Source of the DNA: Chitinophaga rhizophila
Lineage (GTDB): Bacteria > Bacteroidota > Bacteroidia > Chitinophagales > Chitinophagaceae
Length of the DNA stretch: 64,000 nt
NCBI RefSeq assembly: GCF_019492185.1
Contig: NZ_JAICCF010000003.1
Coordinates: 310,001-374,000, forward strand
Direction of reading: 5' to 3'
Part shown: positions 7,601 through 16,298 of the stretch, in pieces
Layout: each line of letters begins with the position of its first letter
Numbering within the stretch: the stretch's first letter is position 1
The notes under the pieces: generated by a model
Databases searched by the model: none
Told to the model about the DNA's origin: nothing
What the model saw: only the letters and a program-made list of their open reading frames with translations
Made by a program: the position numbers and the translations under genes

Positions 7601-10216
7601 ATGACAGCTCCTGAGATTCGTCAGCAATTCCTGGACTTTTTTGCGTCCAAAGGCCACCATATAGTGCCTTCTGCTCCTATTGTAGTGAAAAACGACCCTA
7701 CCCTGCTGTTTACCAACGCGGGTATGAACCAGTTTAAGGACTACTTCCTGGGCAACAGGGCACCGGCCTGGAAAAGGGTGGCGGATACCCAGAAATGCCT
7801 TCGCGTAAGTGGTAAACACAATGACCTCGAAGAAGTAGGTATCGATACCTACCATCATACCATGTTCGAGATGCTGGGCAACTGGAGCTTCGGCGACTAC
7901 TTCAAGAAAGACGCTATTGACTGGAGCTGGGAACTACTCACTTCAGTATATAAACTCCCTAAAGACCGTCTCTATGTCACTGTCTTCCAGGGAGATGCAG
8001 CCGAAAACCTGGAAAAAGACCAGGAAGCTTTCGACCTCTGGAAACAACACGTTCCGGAAGATCGCATCCTCATGGGTAACAAAAAAGATAACTTCTGGGA
8101 AATGGGAGACACCGGCCCCTGCGGTCCATGCTCCGAAATTCACGTTGACTGCCGCCCTGACAACGAAAGAGCTCAGGTAGACGGTAAAACCCTGGTGAAT
8201 GCCGACGACCCTCAGGTAATCGAAATCTGGAACAATGTATTCATGCAGTTCAACCGCCTGAAAGACCGCTCCCTGGAACCTCTGCCTGCCAAACACGTGG
8301 ATACCGGTATGGGCTTCGAACGCCTGGTACGCGTAATGCAGGGCAAAACCTCCAACTATGACACCGACGTATTCTCCGGCACTATAGAAAGCACCGAAAA
8401 GCTTACCGGAATGACATACGGTCGTACAGACAGTAAACAGGATGTTGCCTTCCGCGTTATTGCCGACCATATCCGCGCTATCTGCTTCGCAATCGCTGAC
8501 GGACAACTGCCATCCAACAACGGCGCTGGTTATGTTATCCGCCGTATCCTGCGTCGTGCAGTAAGGTATTATTTCTCCTTCCTGAACCAGAAGAAACCTT
8601 TGCTTCACGACCTCGTGCCCATACTGGCACAACAGTTTGCCACCGTATTCCCTGAACTGCTGCAACAGGTAGACTTTGTACAGAAAGTAGTATTTGAAGA
8701 AGAAAACAACTTCCTCCGTACCCTGGATAGCGGTATCCGCAGAATAGAAGAATTTATGGGCGCTGCCAAAGCAAAAGCTATCGACGGCAAAACCGCCTTT
8801 GAACTATATGACACCTACGGCTTCCCGTTTGACCTGACTGGGCTGATCGCTTCCGAAAACGGCTTCCAGGTCGATGAAAAAGGATTTAAAGCTGCCATGC
8901 AGGAACAGAAAGACCGTTCCCGCGCTGCTACAGAACTGGATATGGGCGACTGGACCGTACTGAATGAAAACCCGGCATCCGTATTCGTAGGTTATCAAAT
9001 GGCCGAAGCAGAAACTGCTGTAACCAAATACCGCAAGATCAAGGCTAAAGGCAAAGAACAATACCAGCTGGTATTGTCACAGACACCTTTCTATGCAGAA
9101 AGCGGCGGACAGGTAGGTGATACCGGCACCCTGACTTTCAATGGAGAAACTATCCAGGTGACTGACACCAAAAAAGAGAATAACCTGATCGTTCATTTCG
9201 TAGATAAACTGCCTGCTGATATCACCACAACAGCCAAAGCAGTAATCAATAAAAATAACAGGCTCAGTACTACCATGAACCACTCTGCCACCCACCTGCT
9301 GCACGCCGCACTGCGTGAAGTGTTAGGCACCCACGTGGCTCAGAAAGGTTCCCTGGTTAATCCTGAATACCTGCGTTTCGACTTCTCTCACTTTGCAAAA
9401 GTATCTGACGAAGAACTGGCAAAGATTGAAGATATCGTTAACGCAAAAATCCGCGCTAACATCCCGGTAGTTATCCAGGAACTGCCAAAAGACGAAGCCC
9501 TTAAACTGGGTGCGATGGCCCTGTTCGGTGAAAAATACGGCGATGTGGTACGTGTAGTGATCATGGATCCTGCATATTCTGTAGAACTGTGTGGCGGTAC
9601 CCACGTGGGCGCTACCGGCGAACTGGGTATCTTCAAATTCACCTCCGAAGGCGCTGTAGCTGCTGGTGTACGCCGTATCGAAGCAGTAACCGGCGGTAAT
9701 GCAGTTGCATTCGTAAATGCACAGTTGCAACAGCTGAAAGACGTTAAAGCAGCCCTGAAAAATCCGAAAGATGTAGTCGTAGCAGTAGAAGGACTGGTGA
9801 ATGAAAAAGCATCCCTGGAAAAACGTGTAGAAGCCCTGGAACTGGAAAAAGTACGCCAGCTGTCAGCAGGCCTGCAGAACGAGATTGAAAACGTAAACGG
9901 GATCAACTTCCTCGGTAAGATCGTTGATGTTAACAATGCAGAAGCCCTGAAACAACTGTGCTTTACCCTCAAAACGCAAGTCGAAAATCATGTATTCCTG
10001 CTGGCTGCCAACATCGGCGGTAAGGCTAACGTTGCGCTGATGATTGCTGATAACCTGGTAGCAGAAAAAGGACTGGAAGCACCTAAGATTATCAAGGAAA
10101 AGATTGCACCGATCATCAAAGGCGGCGGCGGCGGACAAAAATCTTTCGCTACAGCTGGTGGTCAGGAAGCTGGTCAGCTGGAGCAAGTGATTGCTCAGGT
10201 GAAATCGATGCTGTAA
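7601..10216 (+). CDS. alaS: Alanyl-tRNA synthetase
   Basis: Charges tRNA-Ala. From the ATG at 7601 the protein has 871 residues, the normal full length: a class II catalytic core (about 1-240), tRNA recognition region, an editing domain with HSATH and CGGTH zinc/editing motifs, and a C-terminal DHHA1-type domain. The frame also opens at a GTG at 7559, but homologs begin at MTAPEIRQQFLDFF, so 7601 is preferred; neither start has a clear Shine-Dalgarno. Codon use is strongly biased, as expected for a highly expressed gene. A hairpin terminator follows 23 bp after the stop. Confidence 0.97.
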   Translation: MTAPEIRQQFLDFFASKGHHIVPSAPIVVKNDPTLLFTNAGMNQFKDYFLGNRAPAWKRVADTQKCLRVSGKHNDLEEVGIDTYHHTMFEMLGNWSFGDYFKKDAIDWSWELLTSVYKLPKDRLYVTVFQGDAAENLEKDQEAFDLWKQHVPEDRILMGNKKDNFWEMGDTGPCGPCSEIHVDCRPDNERAQVDGKTLVNADDPQVIEIWNNVFMQFNRLKDRSLEPLPAKHVDTGMGFERLVRVMQGKTSNYDTDVFSGTIESTEKLTGMTYGRTDSKQDVAFRVIADHIRAICFAIADGQLPSNNGAGYVIRRILRRAVRYYFSFLNQKKPLLHDLVPILAQQFATVFPELLQQVDFVQKVVFEEENNFLRTLDSGIRRIEEFMGAAKAKAIDGKTAFELYDTYGFPFDLTGLIASENGFQVDEKGFKAAMQEQKDRSRAATELDMGDWTVLNENPASVFVGYQMAEAETAVTKYRKIKAKGKEQYQLVLSQTPFYAESGGQVGDTGTLTFNGETIQVTDTKKENNLIVHFVDKLPADITTTAKAVINKNNRLSTTMNHSATHLLHAALREVLGTHVAQKGSLVNPEYLRFDFSHFAKVSDEELAKIEDIVNAKIRANIPVVIQELPKDEALKLGAMALFGEKYGDVVRVVIMDPAYSVELCGGTHVGATGELGIFKFTSEGAVAAGVRRIEAVTGGNAVAFVNAQLQQLKDVKAALKNPKDVVVAVEGLVNEKASLEKRVEALELEKVRQLSAGLQNEIENVNGINFLGKIVDVNNAEALKQLCFTLKTQVENHVFLLAANIGGKANVALMIADNLVAEKGLEAPKIIKEKIAPIIKGGGGGQKSFATAGGQEAGQLEQVIAQVKSML

Positions 10217-10238
10217 ACACTATAGATATTTTGATAAG

Positions 10239-10273
10239 AAAGGCTGTTTCGTAAGAGACAGCCTTCTTTTTTT
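10239..10273 (+). terminator. alaS terminator
   Basis: Inverted arms aaggctgt and acagcctt, extendable by three pairs, are followed by an eight-base T run. Confidence 0.85.
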
Positions 10274-10402
10274 GCCGAAAACAAACTGCTCTCGTATAGG
10301 TAACAATCAGCATTTATCAAAAGGAATGTTAATACTTCACCGATATGTCCACTGGTATCCCGGCGTCGCCTATTTTAACTTTTCCTTTATGGTAACCCCG
10401 CC

Positions 10403-10410
10403 TAAATTTG
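10403..10410 (+). promoter_or_regulatory. Candidate Bacteroidota promoter (-7 box) for the PDZ gene
   Basis: TAAATTTG matches the TAnnTTTG -7 consensus 43 bp before the ATG. No clear TTTG -33 box is present at about 19 bp spacing, so the call rests on the -7 box and position. Confidence 0.45.
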
Positions 10411-10452
10411 CTGTTATTGATAAGATAAAAACTATACAAAAAGGAACAGATT

Positions 10453-11484
10453 ATGAGCAAGCTATTGCAAACCTTTACATTGGCAAGCATTACCTGCTTT
10501 GCGTTCAGCTCCGCCACCATGGCCCAGGATAAAAATGCTGGGAAAAGTGATAAGCTGGGTGAATATGATGAGATAGTAATTAAGCGAAACAGTAACAAGG
10601 ATGGAAAGGTGACCATCGAGATAAAGGATGGTCATGTTCTGGTTGACGGAGAAAAAATGGATGCTTATAAAGACGGCGATATATCCGTATATAGACGCCG
10701 TATCCGTCCCGTGGACGGAAATACTTTCAATTTTGCCATGCCTCGTGGTGGTGGCGGTATGCAGTTTTTTAATGATGATGATGAAGATGCCGATAGTGGT
10801 GCCCCTATTATCAGACCTGGTAAAGCTGTATTAGGTGTATTCACTGAAAAGAAAGAAGCGGCCGGTGTTACTGTGAAAGAGGTAGCTACAGGCTCTCCTG
10901 CTGAAAAAGCAGGCATCAAAGCAGGGGATGTGATTACCGGCGTGGATGCGGATAAGATAGCCGAGCCGAGGGAGCTTTTTGAAAAAATCGGCGTACATGA
11001 TCCGGGAGATAAAGTAACGATCACCTACCTGCGTGATAAAAAAGAGACAAAAGTGACGGTAACACTGGATGAGCGCAAGGGCGAAGGCACACTTGAACTG
11101 TTTCCGCGCGGACGTGAGTTTCGTCGTGCCCCACGCGGTAGTTTCAACTTCGGAGATGGAGCGCCCGGCTTCAGACGTGAGTTCCCTGGATTCTCTGAAA
11201 GCAACGAAGTGAAATTAGGCTTGTCTGTTCAGGATACAGAGGACGGAAAAGGAGCACAGGTACTCAGCGTAGCACCGGGTTCTGCGGCAGAGAAAGCTGG
11301 CTTCAAAGCCGATGATATTATTACGGATATTGCCGGCACCACTGTGAGCTCTACCCGCGATGTAGCCAGCGCTTACCGTGCTAATAAAGACAAAGGAACC
11401 TTCTCTGCGAAGGTGAAAAGAGGTAGTCAGCAGAAAACGCTGGAGATAAAAGTGCCTAAAAAGCTGCACAAAGTAGATTTGTAA
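10453..11484 (+). CDS. Secreted protein with two PDZ domains
   Basis: 343 residues with a signal peptide (cleavage near residue 24, TMA-QD). Two PDZ domains are visible: about 123-190 (ATGSPAEKAGIKAGDVITGV) and about 250-330 (APGSAAEKAGFKADDIITDI). Between signal and PDZ1 lies a beta-rich segment and an acidic run (DDDEDAD, about 109-115); between the PDZ domains is an Arg/Gly/Phe-rich linker. There is no trypsin-like or tail-specific protease domain, so it resembles the PDZ half of HtrA without the catalytic part and probably binds peptide C-termini in the periplasm. It is a single-gene unit with its own promoter candidate and terminator. Confidence 0.88.
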   Translation: MSKLLQTFTLASITCFAFSSATMAQDKNAGKSDKLGEYDEIVIKRNSNKDGKVTIEIKDGHVLVDGEKMDAYKDGDISVYRRRIRPVDGNTFNFAMPRGGGGMQFFNDDDEDADSGAPIIRPGKAVLGVFTEKKEAAGVTVKEVATGSPAEKAGIKAGDVITGVDADKIAEPRELFEKIGVHDPGDKVTITYLRDKKETKVTVTLDERKGEGTLELFPRGREFRRAPRGSFNFGDGAPGFRREFPGFSESNEVKLGLSVQDTEDGKGAQVLSVAPGSAAEKAGFKADDIITDIAGTTVSSTRDVASAYRANKDKGTFSAKVKRGSQQKTLEIKVPKKLHKVDL

Positions 11485-11504
11485 TCGTAAGCCTTCATAC
11501 AAAT

Positions 11505-11538
11505 AAAAAGGGAGCTTCTGTGATGGAAGCTCCTTTTT
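11505..11538. terminator. Terminator after the PDZ gene, possibly bidirectional
   Basis: ggagcttc and gaagctcc form a stem with T-rich tracts on both sides. It could also stop transcripts of the converging aldehyde dehydrogenase gene about 210 bp away. Confidence 0.75.
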
Positions 11539-11675
11539 GTATAATATACTACGTGTGAGAACCTGATACTTTTTTGACAGGAGGATTTATAAAATATCCA
11601 TTTTACAACTTATTGCAAATCAATCAATATCGAATTTTCCCCACAAATCACAGCCTCAGATCCCAATCTCCAATG

Positions 11676-11741
11676 AACGAACAAGGGACGAACTAGCGGC
11701 GAAGAAGCGACGAACAAGCGACGAAGACACGCACAAGAAGG
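11676..11741. repeat. Degenerate 11-bp tandem array, six units
   Basis: Six consecutive 11-bp units read close to GACGAACAAGS. The most regular are at 11687-11697 and 11709-11719; the outer units have decayed. The same unit forms a second array at 46370-46479. The array lies in the spacer between the PDZ gene terminator and the end of the aldehyde dehydrogenase gene. Confidence 0.8.
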
Positions 11742-11752
11742 TTAAAATATCA

Positions 11753-13123
11753 TTACTTTAGTATCCATCGGATCAGTCCCAGTTTATTTTTAAAAGGGGG
11801 GTACTTCATAGCAATATCTATCCAGGTACCCGTTTTCATGATACTCTTAGGATGGGTAAAGGTGTCAAAACTGTATTTCCCATGATATTGCCCCATTCCG
11901 CTATTACCTACTCCCCCAAAAGGAAGTTCAGGATTTGTAAAATGTCCCAGCGTATTGTTGATGCATCCACCGCCAAAGCGCAGCTGTTCAATGATCAGTT
12001 TCTCGGTAGCGGCTTTGTTGGTAAACAGGTATAACGATAGCGGATATGGCTGCTTTTTTACCGGGCGCACAGCCTCTTCCAGCGTAGTAAAACTAACTAC
12101 CGGCAATATTGGCCCGAATATCTCATCCTGCATCACTGAATTATTCCAGGACACGCCATCCAGCAGGGTAGGGGCGATATAAAGGCTGCCCTCATCCGTA
12201 GCGCCTCCATGTGCTATCTGCCCCTGTGAAAGATAGTTCTTCAGCGTCTGAAAGCGGTTGTCATTGATGATACGTGCATAATCAGGACTGCCCGCAGGGT
12301 TCTCTCCAAAGAAGCGTACGATAGCCTTTTTCATCGCTGCTATCAGTTCATCCTTCACCTTGGCATGTACGAGTATATAATCGGGCGCGATACAGGTTTG
12401 TCCGGCGTTCCAGAATTTACCCCACACTATTCTTTTGGCTGCTACCCCGATATTGGCCGTTTCGTCTACTATACAAGGTGACTTTCCGCCTAACTCCAGC
12501 GTTACCGGCGTCAGGTGCGGAGTAGCCATTTCCATGATTTTCCTGCCTATGCCAGGCCCTCCGGTAAAGAATACGTGGTCAAATCGGTGCTGCATCATAT
12601 CCGGGATGACGGTGCTGCCATCACCCTCAATGGTCGTGACATAAGCGGGATCAAAAGTATCTTTTATAAGTGCTGCGATGACTGCGGAAGTGCGCGGTGC
12701 GAGCTCTGATGGCTTTACGACGGCACAGTTCCCTCCGGCAATTGCGCCTACTAATGGGGCCATCACCAGTAAAAATGGGTAGTTCCAGGGAGCAATGATA
12801 AATACCTGGCCCAGTGGAACGCGGTATATCCGGCTTTTACTGGGGTACATAACAAAAGGACTGGTTACCTTTTCCGGTTTCATCCAGTCTTTCAGATTAC
12901 TGAGCAGGTGCCGGATTTCGACATATAAAGTACCAATTTCGCTACTGTAAGCCTCTACCGGGTGCTTATGCAGGTCGGCCTTTAAAGCGGCCAGAATATC
13001 CTTTTCGCGCTTTTTAATAGCAGTTTTCAGCAACCGGAGCTGCTGTCTGCGAAATTTATAGGGCAGTGTTTTCCCTGACGCGAAGAATTGTTGTTGTACG
13101 TTATAGATCTCCTGGGTGTTCAT
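11753..13123 (-). CDS. Aldehyde dehydrogenase, class 3 / fatty-aldehyde-like
   Basis: 456 residues; the NAD(P)-dependent ALDH fold oxidises aldehydes to acids. Catalytic Asn114 (PWN), Glu210 (LELGGKSP) and nucleophile Cys244 (GQTC) are all present. The short length, the C-terminal FGGVGNSGMGQYHGK signature and the hydrophobic or basic C-terminal tail (YPPFKNKLGLIRWILK) match the class 3 group that includes membrane-associated fatty aldehyde dehydrogenases. The substrate is not deducible. No enzyme of the same pathway is adjacent. A 475-bp gene-free stretch lies upstream. Confidence 0.93.
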   Translation of the reverse strand: MNTQEIYNVQQQFFASGKTLPYKFRRQQLRLLKTAIKKREKDILAALKADLHKHPVEAYSSEIGTLYVEIRHLLSNLKDWMKPEKVTSPFVMYPSKSRIYRVPLGQVFIIAPWNYPFLLVMAPLVGAIAGGNCAVVKPSELAPRTSAVIAALIKDTFDPAYVTTIEGDGSTVIPDMMQHRFDHVFFTGGPGIGRKIMEMATPHLTPVTLELGGKSPCIVDETANIGVAAKRIVWGKFWNAGQTCIAPDYILVHAKVKDELIAAMKKAIVRFFGENPAGSPDYARIINDNRFQTLKNYLSQGQIAHGGATDEGSLYIAPTLLDGVSWNNSVMQDEIFGPILPVVSFTTLEEAVRPVKKQPYPLSLYLFTNKAATEKLIIEQLRFGGGCINNTLGHFTNPELPFGGVGNSGMGQYHGKYSFDTFTHPKSIMKTGTWIDIAMKYPPFKNKLGLIRWILK

Positions 13124-13598
13124 ACACCCTGAAAGGTACTGAAAATGACTAATGTGGAACGAGGGGTAGCCGATGCTTGTACAAAGAAAACAGTATATAG
13201 GTTAAATGGCGGTGTATCCGGTTACAGGTGTGGTAATTGAGGCAGATATGGCTTATCAGTACTACTGATACAGTATACAGGCTAAATAGCACATGAACGG
13301 GAAAGTGTTTACAGAATAGGATGGTGAAGGACTAAATCAGTGTTCAGAATATAGGTTGAATGGTTCTGCACCACAAGAATACTAAAATTTTGTTAAATTC
13401 CAATAGAAATCTCAGATTTCCGCTGCCGAAGGACTCTTTATGCCAGGGAAAATACCTATTCTGTTCAAAATACTATACATACTGGCTACCAGTGCAGCTT
13501 TGCCGTCATTTTGCCCGTCTGGCGGCAGTGAGCAGCGCAATCTGTACTACCTTTCTACCCTTCATTGTATATATTTGTGCTAATAGCAGAAGATCACC
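13124..13598. other. Intergenic region with three spaced imperfect repeats and the gatB promoter
   Basis: No convincing gene; an 80-codon frame at 13360-13602 overlaps the gatB start and has no coding character. Three imperfect 19-bp copies near CAGTATATAGGTTAAATGG start at 13191, 13271 and 13345, spaced 80 and 74 bp. They may be a decayed longer tandem repeat or spaced binding sites. Confidence 0.55.
13570..13577 (+). promoter_or_regulatory. Candidate promoter (-7 box) for gatB
   Basis: TATATTTG matches TAnnTTTG and ends 21 bp before the gatB ATG, implying a leader of about 15-17 nt. No good -33 TTTG is seen. Confidence 0.5.
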
Positions 13599-15053
13599 AT
13601 GAGCGTAGCCATCGATTCAGACAAATATGAAGTAGTTATTGGCCTGGAAGTACATGCCCAGCTACTGACAGAAAGTAAGTTATTTTGCGGAGACAGTGCA
13701 GCTTTCGGGGGCGCTCCCAATACCCATATTAGCCCAATTACCCTGGGGCATCCGGGTACTCTTCCCAAACTGAACCGTAAAGCGGTGGAATATGCCATCC
13801 GTCTCGGCCTGGCCTGTAACAGCCGGATAGAGAAGGATAACTATTTTGCCCGTAAGAACTATTTCTACCCTGACCTTCCTAAAGGTTATCAGATATCCCA
13901 GCATACAGCGCCTATCTGTGATGGCGGCCGTGTTAGTATTCCTGTACCTGGCGGACAGCGGGATATTCCCCTGAACCGTATTCATCTGGAAGAAGACGCG
14001 GGGAAATCCATGCATGACCAGGATCCATCGTTTACGATGGTTGACTATAACCGTGCAGGCGTACCATTAGTAGAGATAGTAACAGAACCGGCCTTACACA
14101 GCAGCGATGAAGTATATGCTTTCCTCACCACCCTCCGCAGGCTGGTACGCTGGCTGGACGTGTGCGATGGAAATATGGAAGAAGGTAGTATGCGTTGTGA
14201 TGCCAATATTTCTATCCGCCTGAAAGGCGAAACCAGGCTCGGTACGAAAGTAGAAGTGAAAAATCTGAACTCTATCCGTAACGTAAAACGTGCGGTAGAA
14301 GGAGAAATAAAACGCCAGATTTCTATTGTCGAAGAGGGTGGTACCATCATGCAGGAAACCAGGAGTTTTGATGCCGGCAACGGAACCTCTTTCTCCCTGC
14401 GCTCCAAAGAAGAAGCCAATGATTATCGCTATTTTCCTGAGCCGGACCTGGCACCTTTCCTGTTGACAGATGAGTACCTCAACTCCCTGCAGCAGGCATT
14501 GCCCGAGCTGCCGGAAGCAATGGTACAACGTTACGTCAGTCAGTTCGGGCTACCCGACTATGATGCACGCGTACTATGTGATGATAAAGCAACCGCCGAT
14601 TATTATGAGCAGGTAGTGACTATCATTCCTAAACATAAAGCAGTCGCTAACTGGTTATTAGGACCGGTAAAATCTACCCTCAATGAACAGGGCGCTGCAA
14701 TGACAGAATTTCCATTGTCAGCCGCAGCACTGGCAGGATTGATTCAGCTGGTGGAAGATGGAAAAGTGAGTTTTTCCATTGCCTCTTCCCGTATATTCCC
14801 TGAGCTGCTGAATAACCCTGCGGAAAAGCCGCTTGATATTGCTACCAGATTAAACCTGTTGCAGGACAATGATGCAGGCAGCATTGCACCGATTATTGAT
14901 GAAGTACTGGCTAAATATCCGGATAAAGTAGCTGAATTTCGTAGTGGCAAAAAGGGGTTAATGGGACTGTTTGTCGGAGAGGTAATGAAGCTTTCAAAGG
15001 GTAAGGCTGATCCGAAATTAACCAATCAGCTGCTGGCTGAAAAACTTAAATAA
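13599..15053 (+). CDS. gatB: Aspartyl/glutamyl-tRNA(Asn/Gln) amidotransferase subunit B
   Basis: 484 residues, full length. GatB with GatA and GatC converts Glu-tRNA(Gln) or Asp-tRNA(Asn) to the amide form; GatB binds the tRNA and carries the kinase site. The N-terminal YEVVIGLEVHAQL, LGHPGTLPKLN and YFYPDLPKGYQISQ motifs are diagnostic, and the C-terminal helical tail domain is complete. gatA and gatC are not in this window. The thioredoxin-domain lipoprotein gene starts 15 bp downstream and is probably cotranscribed. Confidence 0.97.
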   Translation: MSVAIDSDKYEVVIGLEVHAQLLTESKLFCGDSAAFGGAPNTHISPITLGHPGTLPKLNRKAVEYAIRLGLACNSRIEKDNYFARKNYFYPDLPKGYQISQHTAPICDGGRVSIPVPGGQRDIPLNRIHLEEDAGKSMHDQDPSFTMVDYNRAGVPLVEIVTEPALHSSDEVYAFLTTLRRLVRWLDVCDGNMEEGSMRCDANISIRLKGETRLGTKVEVKNLNSIRNVKRAVEGEIKRQISIVEEGGTIMQETRSFDAGNGTSFSLRSKEEANDYRYFPEPDLAPFLLTDEYLNSLQQALPELPEAMVQRYVSQFGLPDYDARVLCDDKATADYYEQVVTIIPKHKAVANWLLGPVKSTLNEQGAAMTEFPLSAAALAGLIQLVEDGKVSFSIASSRIFPELLNNPAEKPLDIATRLNLLQDNDAGSIAPIIDEVLAKYPDKVAEFRSGKKGLMGLFVGEVMKLSKGKADPKLTNQLLAEKLK

Positions 15054-15068
15054 TTTTAACTGTAGAAT

Positions 15069-16226
15069 ATGACGAAACTTGCTTTATGGGTAGCGGCAGG
15101 AATGATCCTGACTGGCTGCGCACAACAAACGGAGAAAGGCGACTTTACCATCAACGCACATATAGATAACGCTCCATTAGGTACTATCTACCTGGAAGAG
15201 CTGACAACAGAAGAAGTGAAAGTAGTGGATACAGCTGTTATCAAAGATGCCAGCGGAAAATTCACACTGAAAGGTATGTTACCTGAACAGGCATTATACC
15301 GTATCCGCTTCGGAGAGGGTAACCGCTTCATTCCTCTTGGACTGGACGCTGGTACAATGAGCATTACCGGCGATTATAACCGCCTGGATCAGCTGAAGAT
15401 TGACAACTCGGAAGCTACTTCTGAAATTCAGGAACTGCTGAATGAAGCCAGCGCAAAGGACAAAATATTATCCGCCGAAGTAGCAGCATTGGATAGCCTT
15501 GGCGCTACTAAACCATCAGATAGTCTGATGCAGGCGAAAGTTGCTGCATTTCAGGCTAAACAGAATGACTTCAAACAGTTCATTCTTAAAGCAGCTACCG
15601 GCACCAAATATCCGGCAGTAGCAGCATTTGCAATGAGTATCGCAGGCCCGCAGGTACTGCTGGAAGATCCAAAGGTACTAGACGATATCAAAAAGCACTT
15701 CCCTGAAAACACCCTGATTGCCAGTTTCACAGACAAGCTGAAACAAGGCGCAGCGCAAACCGCAGCCCAAGCTGGCGGAGAGGAGGAAGATGCTAATATG
15801 ACAACAGTGAAAGTAGGACAGACACCCCCTGACTTCACACTACCTGATCTGTCAGGTAAATCAGTAAGTCTGAGTTCCTTCAAGGGCAAGTATGTACTGG
15901 TTGATTTCTGGGCTAGCTGGTGTAAACCCTGCCGTATGGAAAACCCTACAGTTGTAGAGGCTTACAATAAGTTTAAGAATAAGAACTTTACCGTTGTTGG
16001 TGTATCACTTGATAAATCAAAGAATGCCTGGGCTAAAGCTGTGGCAGATGATGGTTTGACCTGGACGCATGTAAGCGATCTTAAGTTCTGGGATTCACAG
16101 GTAGTACCGTTATATGGTATCAGCTCTATTCCTTCCAACATGTTGCTGGACCCACAGGGTAAAGTATTGGCGGTTGGTCTCAGAGGCCCTGCACTGGAAG
16201 CTAAGTTGCAGGAAGTGATTAAGTAA
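15069..16226 (+). CDS. TlpA-like thiol-disulfide oxidoreductase lipoprotein with DUF4369-type N-terminus
   Basis: 385 residues. A lipobox (LTGC, Cys17) indicates a lipid anchor. The N-terminal region (about 25-130) is the beta-rich DUF4369-like domain common before TlpA domains in Bacteroidota; a helical linker follows, then an AhpC/TSA-Redoxin domain from about 250. The redox pair Cys285-Lys-Pro-Cys288 is in WASWCKPC, and the cis-Pro is in SSIPSNML. The probable role is reduction of disulfides in exported proteins or cytochrome maturation in the periplasm. It follows gatB by 15 bp with no functional link evident, and ends at a strong terminator. Confidence 0.9.
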   Translation: MTKLALWVAAGMILTGCAQQTEKGDFTINAHIDNAPLGTIYLEELTTEEVKVVDTAVIKDASGKFTLKGMLPEQALYRIRFGEGNRFIPLGLDAGTMSITGDYNRLDQLKIDNSEATSEIQELLNEASAKDKILSAEVAALDSLGATKPSDSLMQAKVAAFQAKQNDFKQFILKAATGTKYPAVAAFAMSIAGPQVLLEDPKVLDDIKKHFPENTLIASFTDKLKQGAAQTAAQAGGEEEDANMTTVKVGQTPPDFTLPDLSGKSVSLSSFKGKYVLVDFWASWCKPCRMENPTVVEAYNKFKNKNFTVVGVSLDKSKNAWAKAVADDGLTWTHVSDLKFWDSQVVPLYGISSIPSNMLLDPQGKVLAVGLRGPALEAKLQEVIK

Positions 16227-16242
16227 TTACTATAGTAATAAA

Positions 16243-16279
16243 TAAAAAAAGCGTTCTGCTGCAGCAGAACGCTTTTTTT
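16243..16279. terminator. Bidirectional palindromic terminator
   Basis: A perfect 24-bp palindrome (16250-16273) is flanked by seven A on the left and seven T on the right. It can end both the TlpA-like gene and the converging susD-type gene. Confidence 0.9.
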
Positions 16280-16298
16280 ATTTATTGATCGACCACGG

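Noticed and set aside
8000..9972. Several long antisense frames inside alaS
   Set aside because: Shadows of strongly biased codon use in alaS; no domains.
13360..13602. 80-codon frame upstream of gatB
   Set aside because: Overlaps the gatB start and the promoter box, and shows no coding signal.
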